Below, one piece after another: positions 1 to 11,485 of a DNA stretch of 64,000 nucleotides. Positions within the stretch are counted from its first letter, which is position 1. Each line of letters opens with the position of its first letter. The DNA is from Mikania micrantha (Eukaryota > Streptophyta > Magnoliopsida > Asterales > Asteraceae), in contig CM018692.1 of the NCBI GenBank assembly GCA_009363875.1, forward strand, positions 2,306,501 through 2,370,500. Direction: 5' to 3'. The position numbers and the translations under genes are program-made. The notes beneath the pieces were generated by a model that was not told where the DNA came from, did no database searches, and was given only the letters and a program-made list of their open reading frames with translations.

Positions 1-8
1 TCTGTATA

Positions 9-352
9 ACAAAAGGGATGAATTTAGAAAATAAATTAGTAAAGACAACCTAAAACAACATAATATTTGTAGAAATTGGAGAAACCAAAAACATGGCATA
101 GAATCAGAAAAGAAATTGCCTGAGAAACCCAAATGAAAACGTGAATAAATAGCATCTAATACCTTAAAAGTGAAGAAGCATAAAGCATTAGTCCATAATG
201 ACATGTCTAACAAAAGGCGTGAAGTTGGAAAATAAAGTGCTAAAGAAAACAAAAACCTAAAACAACATAATTTGTGTAGAAATATAAGAAGCCAAAAACA
301 TGGTATGGAATCAGAAAAGAAATTGCCTGAGAAAAGCCAAATGAAAACATCA
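9..352. repeat. Two diverged direct copies of a ~140-bp AT-rich segment
   Basis: The stretches at about 9-150 and 213-352 share long blocks, for example AAAGAAATTGCCTGAGAAA and CTAAAACAACATAAT, in the same order with small indels. They sit left of the primer site of element G, so they may be part of that element's leader. No reading frame is shared between them. Confidence 0.7.
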
Positions 353-381
353 ATGCATACTAAGCAAGAAACAAACAATAA

Positions 382-526
382 TGTTACGGATCGAAACCAT
401 TGCAAGGTATGAGACTTGTCCCACATCAGTTGTATGGGCAATTGATGTGGGGTTTATAAGTCAAATGGGCTCTCTCACCTATCAGACCAATCGTTTGGGT
501 TGAGTTCTCATGTTTGGCTTATAACA
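382..526 (+). mobile_element. TRIM-like solo LTR (145 bp)
   Basis: The segment begins TGTTACGG, ends CTTATAACA and is flanked by a perfect 5-bp duplication AATAA (377-381 and 527-531). It contains GTCCCACATCAG and AATGGGCTC, which I recall from LTRs of plant TRIM elements (short non-autonomous retrotransposons). No primer site or second LTR is next to it, so it is a solo LTR left by LTR-LTR recombination. Orientation is inferred from the usual direction of GTCCCACATC. Confidence 0.75.
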
Positions 527-531
527 AATAA

Positions 532-1151
532 AAACGTTAAAACAACATACTCTAATTACAAAGTGTTAAATTTCTTAATTATAGATAACCAAACTTTGCC
601 CAATATAATAACAGATCAACACTAACAACCTACAACAAATCTGTTAATGCAGATGAGATTCAATACGTATTATGCAAGAGACAAAGCAATAAAAAGCTAC
701 AACAAACCTTCAACCAAATCCTAAACAAATCAGGTTCTAGAATGAAAAGTATAACTTTTAATTTTAAACATATAATAATATCTTAGTAGATATACTTCAT
801 ACCACTAAAAAAACTCATAAATCTGACGTGTAATGTTTAACTTGAGATCGAGTATAGGATTCCATATGTACAACAACCTTTTGACATCACACTTATTCGA
901 TTATTGAAACCTACAACAAAGCTTTAAGAAACAGCCAAACCTTAAGCAAGAATGCAAACAGATTAGGCCAAAAAATAACAAATAGGCATAAGAAGCAGCC
1001 AAAGCTTTTGATAGAATTCTAATTCTATAACACTCAATTGGAAAGATCATCGTGTTTTGTTCGTTAGTTATGTTCGGTGCTCTTTGTGTCACTATACGAG
1101 CCTATGGTTATAGTCTAGGTCTCTAAGTCCACCTAAATTCTATAACACGTG
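532..1151. other. Non-coding AT-rich stretch, probable leader of element G
   Basis: No convincing coding sequence is seen. Its position directly left of a reverse-complemented primer site suggests the 5' leader of a minus-strand retrotransposon that extends left of the window. Confidence 0.4.
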
Positions 1152-1163
1152 GCTCCGATACCA
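1152..1163 (-). other. Primer-binding site of element G (tRNA-iMet type, one mismatch)
   Basis: The plus strand reads GCTCCGATACCA. Its complement TGGTATCGGAGC differs by one base from the TGGTATCAGAGC that pairs with the 3' end of initiator tRNA-Met. It lies three bases from the LTR edge at 1167, which fixes the element as minus-oriented. Confidence 0.75.
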
Positions 1164-1166
1164 CCC

Positions 1167-1727
1167 TGTCACACCCCACCTCTCGTCACCTGTTGATGAT
1201 GTCACTGAGAAGGTTGCAGAAGCATAGTGATAATGTCTCAGTGATGAGGTGTAACTTACTTGATCTGGTGTCGCAACACACATATTAACTTAAAGTAAAT
1301 ATATTACAAGGTTTCGTCATTACAATCAACATTATAGTTTACAACTAAGTTTATTCCACAACTAACTTATTTAATTACAAGTGGTTGAAAGTGCAACCTC
1401 ACCATGGCCACTGTCTCCTTGCAAAAACGTTTGAGTTTGAAAGATCAGCACAAAGCTGTTGAGTTCGTAAAGTTCAAGTTTAACAATATAATATGACATG
1501 TAAATGTTCAATAGATATATAGTTCAAGATAATCATGGGACCCGTATCTAGTTCCTTTCGGACAATTCTACGTTTTACGAAGATACTACCCGTCGGTAAA
1601 TATCTTAATGCCTCATGCCCTCATTATCTTAATGTCGATCACTAACATTAAGAAGGTGTTTCGGAAACAGGCAACAAATATTCACACAAGGGGAGATGCA
1701 AACATGTAACGACCCGTTTTGCAAACC
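1167..1727 (-). mobile_element. LTR of element G, segment 1 (U5 side)
   Basis: The LTR begins TGTCACACCCC next to the primer site and is cut at 1727 by LTR F, whose duplication AAACC is at 1723-1727. It resumes at 36944. G is the outermost element I can identify, since F and the D tandem are both inserted in it. No coding sequence is present. Confidence 0.65.
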
Positions 1728-1927
1728 TGTAACAACCCGTTTTGTTTAAATATTATAATATAATCGATCGGGTAAAATTTGATTTAAATATTTATTTAAC
1801 TAGTATTTGAATTGTGTTGGTTGGTAAATTAAATAACTAAGTTAGTTAACTTGGTTATATGTTTTGTTAAGTTGAAGGGTTGAACTTGCCAAACCTCCAA
1901 ACTTGAAAATTTGTGGATAAAACTTTG
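1728..1927 (+). mobile_element. LTR F (solo), segment 1
   Basis: F starts TGTAACAACCCG and ends TGTTACA at 36938, with a 5-bp duplication AAACC at 1723-1727 and 36939-36943. Once its nested insertions are removed it is about 2.28 kb. No internal domain of this family is present, so it is a solo LTR. A near copy of its first 17 bases (TGTAACGACCCGTTTTG) sits just upstream at 1705. Confidence 0.75.
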
Positions 1928-3932
1928 TGTCACACCCCCAAATTCCCACTCGTGGTGTCAGTCCACATGGGTGTGACGTGGACAGGATCACAGCTCATGG
2001 TCATATAAAACGACTCTATATGAGATATACAATCACACAGTTTTGCAAAACAAACATGTTTTCAAGGTAAGCAGCGGAATGTTTATAACTAAAGCAGCGG
2101 AAATTATTTGATATCATAAGTAAATAAAGTTGCGGCGGAAAATAAATTGTTTAACAGACACTACATTGATCAAATTGTTTTAAAAACACATTAAATGCAC
2201 ACAACGCCTAAGACATGAGTCTATATGAAAGCCAGACTCCTTAGTGTGTCCTTGTGCGTGTCCTTGCGTGTGCTCCATCAATTACCTGAGAATGCATGCG
2301 AAAAGTGTCAACTAAAAAGTTGGTGAGTTCACAGGTTTAGACAGACTGAAAAGTAAACAGACATATACTGGGTATGTTAAGTTTTGTTGTTGGATACTAC
2401 GATCCGTGGAGTGTGTCAGTTCATCTTACCGAAACTAGACTGTTCCCGTTTGCCTCCGCAGGTCATCGCTGAACCCGCATTCCCATCGAAATTACACTCA
2501 TTATGACCTCCAGTCAACATTGGTGCCGAGTGGTGTTAGTCAAACCCAGTAGTACTACGTAATTACGACTCGTTTGTGATACAATTAACGGTAAGGATAA
2601 GTGAGGACTTTAAGCGATAATAGTTACACTCGAAAAATGGTTTTCACAACATACCAGTACTATATCTAAAACAGTTGCATAGTATTCTCACCCCAAAGTT
2701 TAGTAAAACATTATGAGAGTAAAAGTGGGGCTGTAAAACTCACCTGAGTTTGAGTAGAGATACCGTACAGGAATCGTGTAGCTCGCCGGCTAATGTTTAC
2801 CTATATCACATAGGTGTTGTAAGTTCGTGTTTGCATACATGTGGGCCTCACAGGATCGTATTCGTGTCTAACAACTTCCAAGTTGTTATGTGAGTCGGGT
2901 GACCGTGTTTGACCATGTTTGACCATGTTTGACCTAACGACCCGTTGGTGACGGTTTTTGGATCAAGTGCTCGTGTAACGTGCGGTTTAGTGTTGTGTGT
3001 AGTGTACGGATACCAAAAGTCATTCCTATGAGGAAAGTTTCCACGTTAGGCAAGTCATGCATAAAATCACATTCCGGTTATTCTAACATGCATAATTACC
3101 CTAAATGAGCATGTTATCACATAGCACATAATTACACATAGCCGGTTTAGCAGAGTTTTCGCGTAAAAGTTTCTATATTTAGAAAGTTTGCACAAATAAG
3201 CATATCTCACCAAGTTTAACAACTAATATCATCTAACATTACTATTTTAGTCATATTTAGCCATTTAGTCATAACTAGCATGCTCCTATTCCCGACTTTG
3301 CAAAATAAAGTTACTATTTATAGTAACTCTAGACAAATGCGCATATCTCGTTCAACTAAGTTGTAAAATCACATATTATCATCATAACCACTTCAACTAA
3401 GAATATCAAACATACAATCCTTAATAAATTCATCATTTCTAGCAATTTCATAACAAAAAGTTACTATATTTAGTAACATTCCTAAATATCATACTTTTAG
3501 CAATTCAACCATTCCAACATATCTAATAATCACCATCTAACTTCTAAACATCATTTTAAGCATAAATTATAGATCTAAACATACAAATGTGACCATTTCA
3601 TCAAAAATACATACTTTGTAACCTTAAAGTTACTAAAATTAGTAATATTCACCAAGTGACCAAATATTGACAAATCAACCATTTCTAATCTTGCAAATCA
3701 TCATCAATATCACTTATGACAACATTTCCATATCAAGAATCATACCAATAGGCTTAGATCATTCATGCATGCTACTACAAACATCCATTTATGACCAAAT
3801 CGTCAACATGCACATTAACATTATCATGTATCGTCACAAAACTTATTCTAAACATCATAGATCATCAAATATCATGTAAACATCATCAAACCCAGAACTA
3901 AAATTCGTGCATGTGCATCTAGGGTGCTTACA
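1928..3932 (-). mobile_element. 3' LTR of element A, outer piece
   Basis: This piece matches 17163-19169 of the 5' LTR almost base for base, starting TGTCACACCCCC. It carries the same leader modules: splice-like pair at 2286-2743, TTGACC boxes near 2900-2934 (the first box mutated) and several short inverted repeats at 3150-3650. It is interrupted at 3933 by element B. Confidence 0.9.
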
Positions 3933-4689
3933 TGTCACACCCCGAGCCGGCGGGGTTGGATCGGAGTCCCCGCCGGGCGGAAGGTTCCCGGGGCGTGATA
4001 TCGCGGATGATAATCATGATGATCAGATTGTTTACATAGCATCAACGTTTAAGAATATCTAAAGCACAATCAAATGATATGTAGGATTACAGAGTTAAAT
4101 TACAATAGCAATGTTCTGCAATTTAACTAAGTAAACCTAACCAAAAGAATAATGTATGTATCTTGTATATGTACAAGATATCAAAAGTAATATGTGTCAT
4201 CAACAAAAGTTGTGCTTCCCAAAAGTCTACTAGGTCCTCTATCTGGGCATCCTAGTATGTAAATCCAAGAGCTTATGCTTAAACCTGTTCTTCACCTGAG
4301 AAAGCATGTAAAAAGATCAAGTCAACACAACGGTTGGTGAGTTCATATAGTTTATAAGTTTAAAAAAATAGTTTCACAAACCTCTTTCGGTAAAACCTTA
4401 ACCTTATTAACTCCACCTGTAATATCCAAGTCGGTATGCTTATATATAGGGCATATGTAAGGGAACAAGCCCTAGCCAACATCCCACCACATACTAACCC
4501 GGATATGACATTGTTGTTAATAATAATTAAGCATTTTACCTACCAAACAACTCAATCCTCATCAAAGCCTTTGTTATCTGTTTCAAAGTTTTCATGTCTA
4601 TTGTATTCGTATGTGTTAGTTCTCATCATGTTTATCAAGCATCATAGATTCACACGCACATAGTTTAGCAATTACATATCTCCTATAAG

Positions 4690-5160
4690 CAGACAAAAGC
4701 TCTGGAATACCAGAAGTTTAGCAATTACATGTCTCTTATATAGATAACAGCTTAGCATTCAACAAGTTCATGTTTAGCCTTTACATACCTCTTATAAGCC
4801 GACAAAAGCTCTGGAATACCAGACGTTTAGCAATTATATGTCCCTTATAACCAGGTAATAGCCCCGTAACGTTACGTTTATGTTTAGCCTTTACATACCT
4901 CATATAAGCCGACACAAGCTCTGGAATACCAGACGTTTAGCAATTACGTGTCCCTTATAACCAGGTAATAGCTTAGAATCGATACTTTCATGTTTAGCCT
5001 TTACATACCTCATATAAGCCGACAAAAGCTCTGGAATACCAGACGTTTAGCAATTACATGTCCCTTATAACCAGGTAATAGCTGAGTATCATTATGTTTA
5101 TGTTATTACATGTATCTCACCCCATAGGTACAAGCTCTGGAATACCAGACGTTTAGCAAT
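4690..5160. repeat. ~110-bp tandem repeat, five copies
   Basis: The marker AGCTCTGGAATACCAG recurs at about 4698, 4807, 4917, 5027 and 5133, giving periods of 109, 110, 110 and 106. Each unit also has a TTTAGCAATTA and a CTTATAA-containing spacer. The array lies wholly within the putative intron of the B LTR. Confidence 0.9.
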
Positions 5161-5199
5161 TACGTAGACTATGGTTAGATACATGTATGATGGCCTAGT

Positions 5200-5520
5200 A
5201 TCATGTAATAGTTTCCAAACATCATATCTCATGTAATAGTATCAAGTCTCATGTAATTGAATCATGTATTTGTATCATGTCTCATGTAATTGAATCACAT
5301 CTCATGTAATTGAATCAAGTATCATGTATTTGTATCGAGTCTTATGTAATTGAATCAAGTATCATGTATTTGTATCATGTCACATGTAATTGTATCAAGT
5401 CTCATGTATTTGCATCAAGTCTCATGTAATTGTATCAAGTCTCATGTATTTGCATCCAGTATCATATAATTGTATCAAGTCTCATGTATTTGCATCAAGT
5501 ATCATGTAATGGTATCAATT
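5200..5520. repeat. ~20-bp minisatellite
   Basis: Units of the form ATCAAGTCTCATGTAATTGT and ATCAAGTCTCATGTATTTGC alternate through the block with small variations. The array follows directly after the 110-bp repeats, inside the LTR of B. Confidence 0.9.
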
Positions 5521-6424
5521 AACCAACAATTGATTTTAAGCATCTAGCTTAAAGTAAAGGTTTCAATCATAAATAATCATGATTATGTTTTAAAGCATTA
5601 AATAACATTTCAATAAAAATGTTTAACATGCTTCTCAGTCCCGAAGTAAAACAAATAAGTTTGAAAGGGGACAATGAACTCACCTTATGTCCGAAGTGCT
5701 TGATTAAGTAAAATAAGAATGCACGCTCTCTTGATTTGCTCTTGATGTAATGTTCACGCTCCTGTATTGATTTCATAATGTTGTATTTTATAAGTACGCG
5801 TTGTATTTATTTGTGTTTGTGAGGGTGTTAGCCTAAAGTAGGCTAACACTTTGGAGTCTCGGTTTTCATTCGGCCCTAAGTCTCTCGTTATAGAGGTTAA
5901 GGTCACTTAACCCCATTTAGCTTAATGCTAACCTTCTTGTTCATTTGATTTGATCCTTATTTGCATTTGCAAGTATTTTTAAGAAACCATGTCTTAGACT
6001 TTAAGGAATTCATTAGTTTCAAAACAATATTATGTTACTAATGGTTTATGTTGTTAATTCCAAGTCAATTGAACTAAGATTTATTAGTCCAATTACTCGC
6101 TCTAGTCTAACACTTGTGGGCCTAATTCACTTTGGGCCAAATCAGAGATCTCGGGCCGAATGGTGAGACCATGGGCCCATTGGGCCAACATGGGCCGAAT
6201 GGGTTGTTGATTGGGCCTTGTGGCTTTCGACTGAGTTTTGGGCCGCATTAAGCCCATAGGATCAAATGCCTTCGGTTGGGCCTAGATATTTGTCCTTGGG
6301 CCTTGGTCATGTGTATGGACTTGGCCATATCAATCAACATGAGCCGAGTGTATGTAAGTGAACCGATTAAAAATTACGTGGGCTAAACACATGGGCCGTT
6401 ATCAATGTTTTCTGGGCCGGAGGT

Positions 6425-6890
6425 TTTCTGTTGGGCTACTAAGGGAATTGGCCTAGTTGCATGGTTCGATCAAAATGAAAAAAAAGGGTCCCCAAGGCAG
6501 CGAACCTTGGGGCAGACCAGCATGGGTTCGTGGACAAGAAATGGTTCGGCCATCAAGTATGAGGGTTCGCAGGGGCCTAGTTCGCATGAGTTCGGCACTG
6601 TAGCAGGTTCGCTGCTTAGCGAGGATGACAGTGGAGGGTTCGTGGCATATGAAGGTTCGCCGCAGGTCTCATGGTTCGGCTGCACAACCATCGAAGGTTC
6701 GTAGGATCCAGAGGGTTAGTGAAATCTCAGAAGGGTTCGCCAGCCATGCTAGGGTTCGGCTAATGGCTCGTGGTTCGTGAGCAAGAGGAAGCTACGTAGG
6801 TTCGGTTGAGGGCTCGCCAAGGTTCGCAGCTACAGATGGTTCGGCTAACTGGTTTGAACATGGTTCGGCGAGAAACCCAGTTGCGAACCC
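6425..6890. repeat. Irregular GGTTCG-rich block in the LTR of B
   Basis: About 17 copies of GGTTCG, often GGTTCGGC, occur at irregular 15-40 bp spacing. In element orientation these are CGAACC or GCCGAACC. A similar block occurs in the unrelated-looking LTR of C. The open frames across it have biased composition and look incidental. Confidence 0.8.
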
Positions 6891-8054
6891 TGCTGCAACA
6901 TCACCACCATCAACCTCCTACGATCTGGAATCTCGACCATGGCTTCTCTCTTTACCTAACAGATCAGTTGAGACTTAATAGTGGTCGTGAGTCGAAAACT
7001 TGGATTCATGGCTGGTGTTGAGGTGGTGGTCGAACAAATGGGTTAAAAACCCTAATTCTCGTGAACTTCACAACTGATTACCTCGAGATTTCGTGATTAT
7101 ATCTTCAGATCTGTGGTACTTCCTTGTAGAGGGCTTCAAGAGCTTCGTGTAGACGCAAGAATCACTAGATTTCGTTAAGAATTGAGTGAGTTATGAAGCT
7201 TCAAAGGTTGTAAATGGTGATTTTTGGTGCTAGAGAGAGAAACGAACGGGAGAGGGTTTTTGAGAGAGAAAGGGTTTGTATTAAATGAGATAAATCATCT
7301 CATTTGATGTTTAAATACCCCGTGGGTATTCGGATTCGTTTTGGTTGCTCGGTTTACGTTTTTGTCGCGTATCCGGATCGTTACACGCGTATCTTTCGTA
7401 ATTTAAATAAAAATAGTTTATTTTTAATAAGTTAGATGTTTATTTATTTCTACAAATTATTTTTACGCGTTTCATAATTTATTCGCGATTTAAGAAAATA
7501 GTTTAGTTAAAATCATTTTATGATGAGTTTCAAAATTGTAAAATAAGAAATATTTTATTTCTTTAAAATTAAGATCGTTCGTATCGTTTTTCGTTTCATC
7601 AGATCGCGTCGCCATCGCGCGTATTCGTTCGAATCGTCATTCGAACGAACACGTCGATGGTTTGGCTTTCTGATTCTTGTTTTCTACTGTTAAGTCTTTA
7701 TTTCAGAACGTTAAACTCTCAGAATCGTTCGTACAGATCGTCACCTTTACGAATAATTCGTCGGTTTAGCATTCCGTAACAATAACCTTTATAGTTTTGT
7801 TTTGTTTCACCTCACATACGTTAACACAACCTAGTATAAACAAAGTATCCATGTTTTTCTCACTGTGTTGTCTGACATGTTTCAGACTGTTTAACCCTAA
7901 GGTTTCAGTCATATTCAGACAATCGTTTAATAGTTTCATGCTAATTAAATGCATCAATAGTCTAAACATAGTTTCTCGAAATGTGTACCTGAATCACTGT
8001 ACATGTTTACTGTAGCGATCACTGTTCCGGCACGCGTCCGGCACTGATGTTACA

Positions 8055-8068
8055 GTCTCCCCTTGTTA
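8055..8068 (-). other. Polypurine tract of element B
   Basis: The reverse complement reads TAACAAGGGGAGAC and abuts the LTR start TGTAACATCAG. This is where plus-strand synthesis would be primed. Confidence 0.8.
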
Positions 8069-8088
8069 GAGAAATTTCGTCCCGAAAT

Positions 8089-10772
8089 TTAAGACTCGTT
8101 ATTCGGTACGACTTCCTCGGCAAAGAGTTGGGGATACTTGTTTCTCATGTGATCTTCACGTTCCCAAGTAAACTCGGGTCCGCGCCTTGAGTTCCAACGA
8201 ACTTTAACAATAGGAATACGACTTCTTCTCAGTTGCTTGACCTTACGATCCATGATCTCCAATGGTTTTTCAACAAAACGTAGATGTTCATCCAATTGAA
8301 TCTCTTCAATTGGTATGATAAGAGTTTCATCAGTAAGGCATTTCTTCAAGTTTGAAACGTGAAACACTTCATGCACACCACTGAGTTCCTCCGGTAAGTT
8401 CAACCTGTACGCCACAGGACCAATACGCTCGATGATTTCGAACGGTCCCACGTATCGTGGTGTTAGTTTGCCTTTCTTTGCGAATCGAACTACGCCCTTC
8501 CATGGGGAAACCTTCAACATTACACGGTCTCCCACGTGGAATTCCAACGGCTTGCGCCGTTTATCGGCATAGCTCTTTTGTCTACTTCGTGTTGCTTGTA
8601 GCCTTTGCTGTATCTGAGCAATCTTGTCTGTAGTTTCTTGAATAAGTTCTGGCCCAGTGATACGATTATCTCCTACTTCCGACCAACAGATCGGTGACCG
8701 ACACTTTCGACCATAAAGAGCCTCAAATGGAGCACAACCGATACTGCTGTTATAACTGTTATTATAGGAGAACTCGATTAGTGGCAAGTGGGAATCCCAA
8801 TTACCACCGAAGTCTAGAACACAAGTTCTTAACATATCCTCCAGGGTTTGGATAGTACGTTCGCTTTGACCATCCGTTTGTGGATGATAAGCCGTACTCA
8901 AGTTTAATCGCGTCCCTGGAGATTTCTGCAATGATTGCCAGAACCTTGATGTAAATCTGCTATCACGATCTGAAATGATAGACAATGGCACCCCATGGCG
9001 TACCACTATCTCATCGATGTAAAGCTTCGCTAGTTTATCCATCGTGTAAGTTTCTCGCATTGGCAAGAAATGAGCAGACTTGGTTAATCGGTCAATGATA
9101 ACCCAAATGGTATCATGTCCACTAGAAGTGCGGGGTAGCTTGGTAACAAAATCCATAGCTTTTTTTTCCCACTTCCAAAGTGGAATTTCAGGTTGTTCCA
9201 GTAAACCAGATGGTTTCTGGTGTTCTGCCTTCACCTTAGCACACGTAAGGCATCGACCAACATACTCAGCTATGTCTTTCTTCATGCCCGGCCACCAATA
9301 AAATGCACGTAAATCTTAGTACATTTTATCAGCACCGGGATGCACAGAGTACTTGGTCTTATGGGCTTCATCAAATATAAGTTTCCTTAACTCATCTACT
9401 GCAGGAATCCAGATACGATCCTTGAAGTAAACAAGTCCATCGGGTTTTGTTTCCAAATGTTTCTCCACACCACAATCTAAGTCTTTCTTCAAGTTTCCTC
9501 GTTCAATTGCTTCCTGTTGTGCTTGCCTAATGTGATCGTGTAAACTTGTCTGCACAGTCATTCCCATTGCTCTGAAGCGCAAGGGTTTGACCCGTTCCTT
9601 CCGGCTCAAGGTATCAGCAACAACGTTTGCTTTGCCCGGATGGTACTTGATTACACAGTCATAGTCATTCAGTAGTTCAACCCAACGTCGCTGTCGCATG
9701 TTGAGTTCTTTCTGATCAAATATGTGTTGCAGACTCTTGTGATCTGTAAATATGGTACACTTAGTCCCATACAAGTAATGTCTCCAGATCTTCAGTGCAA
9801 ACACTACTGCTCCCAGTTCCAGATCATGAGTTGTGTAGTTCTTCTCATGAATCTTTAATTGTCTCGAAGCGTAGGCAATGACTTTGTCCCGCTGCATAAG
9901 TACACAACCAAGTCCCTGATGGGATGCATCACAATACACAACGAAGTCATCACAACCATCTGGGAGAGATAAGATTGGAGCATCACATAGCTTTTGTTTC
10001 AATGTCTGAAAGGCTTCTTCTTGCTTTTGTTCCCAAATAAACGGCTCGCTTTTCTGTGTCAGCTTTGTGAGTGGCAGAGCTATCTTAGAAAAGTTTGAAA
10101 TAAACCTTCTGTAATAGCCTGCTAAGCCTAGAAAAGAACGTATCTCCGTAGGTGTCTTCGGAGTGTCCCAATCTTTTATTGCCTCGATCTTGGCAGGATC
10201 AACATGCATTCCCTCACTGTTAACAACGTGGCCTAGGAATTGAACCTCTTTTAACCAAAACTCACACTTAGAGAATTTGGCATAGAGCTTCTCTTCCTTT
10301 AACAGTTCCAAGATCGTTCTAAGATGTTGCTCATGTTCTACTTTGCTTTTAGAATAGATCAATATGTCATCAATGAACACAATAACAAATTGATCTAAAT
10401 ACGGCTTACACACACGATTAATGAGATCCATGAAAACCGCGGGTGCATTCGTCAAACCAAAACGCATCACCATGAATTCGTAATGCCCGTATCTGGTACG
10501 AAACATCGTCTTTGGTATATCTTCGTCTTGCATTCGAAGCTGATGGTATCCGGAACGTAGATCGATCTTCGAAAAGTACTGAGCTCCTTGCAACTGATCA
10601 AACAAATCATCAATTCTCGGTAATGGATACCGATTCTTGATGGTTAGTTTGTTTAGCTCCCTGTAGTCTATGCACATGCGAAAAGACTCATCCTTCTTTT
10701 TCACGAACAGAACCGGAGCTCCCCAAGGTGAGTAGCTCGGTCGGATAAAACCTTTATCAAGTAGTTCCTGTA
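8089..10772 (-). pseudogene. Element B pol fragment: RT (partial), RNase H, integrase, chromodomain-like tail
   Basis: Reading leftwards from 10772, the frame starts inside the RT N-terminal region (DKGFIRPSYSPWGAPV) and holds the palm with FIDD, the RNase H start YCDASHQGLG and a linker. At 9316-9318 there is an in-frame TAA where relatives have a sense codon after DKMY. The same frame resumes with the zinc-binding CLTC, the DDE core (MDFVTKL, SDRDSRF, DGQSERT) and a C-terminal segment with VRWNSRRGPEFTWERED, which resembles the weak chromodomain of Tekay-type elements. It ends at 8089. Gag and protease are absent. One stop is visible and no frameshift. Confidence 0.9.
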
Positions 10773-11451
10773 GTGGTTTTGAGCTCCAATGGGTCTTCAA
10801 GTTTTCAACCTTCAAACCTTCAAGCTTGGAGCTTCAATGGAGGTCTCCCATGGCTTCCCAAGGGTCAAATCAGCTGGTTCAGAGAGGAATAGTCGAGAGT
10901 TGGTGTGTAGAACCGGAGAAATGATGAAGGGTGGAGTTAATAGGCATGGTGGTCTTGATTTTATAAAGATTTGTCGACTGGCACCTGTCGCGTACCGCGG
11001 TGGATGGTTAAAAGAATCTTCGCGTACCGCGACGGATTTCGGGAGCCAAACCCCGCGATGCCTGTCGTGTACCGCTATAATTCCTCCTGTTGGGCCATCG
11101 CGTACCGCGATGGGTCGCAGAGAAGCCTAATTTTGTTGTTTCAAACCGATTTTCGCGTATTTTTCGATTACGATCATCGTTTCTCGACATTTAATCATTG
11201 TTCCCAATATTTTAGGTTCCCTAGAACCTAAGTGCAGTGAAAGTGTGCTATGGTTTGATCCGTTCACCAACGTTCGTTATTCAAGACACGTGCGAGTGTT
11301 GTGCGATAATTCCTCGAATTATCGATGTATTTTAGCTGTTGTGCCACGTGTCACACTAAATACAATTATTCTAGTGCCACGTATGAAATAATAATACATA
11401 TTATTATTTAAAATAAAGAAGTTGCTGACTTGGAAATTCCGAGATGTCACA
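10773..11451 (-). mobile_element. 3' LTR of element A, inner piece
   Basis: It resumes at GTGGTTTTGAG (equivalent to 19328) and ends GAGATGTCACA at 11451. It includes the TATA box (TTTTATA on the plus strand at 10969-10975) and the four CGCG palindromes at 10987-11001, 11019-11033, 11064-11078 and 11097-11111. The third copy is degraded. Confidence 0.9.
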
Positions 11452-11460
11452 TCATCCCCA
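11452..11460 (-). other. Polypurine tract of element A
   Basis: The reverse complement TGGGGATGA directly precedes the LTR start TGTGACATCTCG. Element D has ATGGGGAGGA at the same place. Confidence 0.8.
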
Positions 11461-11485
11461 GTTAATAGGAATTTCGTCCCGAAAT

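Larger units (their letters stand above)
4296..5683 (-). other. Putative LTR-internal intron, family B
   Basis: In element orientation the donor-like site is ATAAG/GTGAGTTC (intron would start at 5683) and the acceptor-like site is CTTTCTCAG/GTG (ending at 4296). The flanking GAACTCACCAACC-type block before the acceptor is shared with families A, C and D. The interval is about 1.39 kb because it holds two tandem repeat arrays. Splicing is inferred, not shown. Confidence 0.45.
3933..8054 (-). mobile_element. LTR of element B (~4.1 kb)
   Basis: It runs from TGTCACACCCCGAGCC to CACTGATGTTACA and is followed by a purine tract and pol, all in minus orientation. At about 4.1 kb it is long for the family. 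The U5 end can fold into a strong hairpin (arms 3946-3955 and 3968-3978). Inward it contains a splice-like pair, two tandem repeat arrays and a GGTTCG-rich block. On the plus strand at 7220-7290 it has GA-rich runs, which are CT-rich in the element and typical of plant 5' leaders. No open frame of note is present. Confidence 0.85.
3933..10772 (-). mobile_element. Element B: chromovirus lacking its 5' half, nested in the LTR of A
   Basis: Present are one LTR (3933-8054), the polypurine tract, integrase, RNase H and RT back to the conserved segment just before the RT palm. There the element stops and A's LTR resumes inside GTGGTTTTGAG. The 5' LTR, gag and protease are missing, as is a stretch of A's LTR equivalent to 19170 to about 19327. 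No target duplication can therefore be seen on the right. A deletion across the insertion border by illegitimate recombination fits best. Confidence 0.85.

Noticed and set aside
388..399. ACGGATCGAAAC shared between the TRIM LTR and 58365-58376, first thought to mark the two sides of one insertion
   Set aside because: At 388 it is inside a solo LTR with its own AATAA duplication; a 12-base match is within chance for a window of this size.
1705..1927. LTR F starting at 1705 instead of 1728
   Set aside because: The start at 1728 gives a perfect AAACC duplication; the one at 1705 gives AAACA against AAACC.
3667..3879. 70-aa frame also present at 18904-19116
   Set aside because: Conserved only because it lies in the two LTRs of element A; AT-rich and hydrophobic-biased by composition.
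5200..5520. CRISPR-like array
   Set aside because: Units are contiguous 20-bp repeats without unique spacers, in a plant LTR; it is a minisatellite.
6405..7021. Open frames across the GGTTCG block
   Set aside because: Both strands are open because of the repeated hexamer, with biased composition; not a gene.
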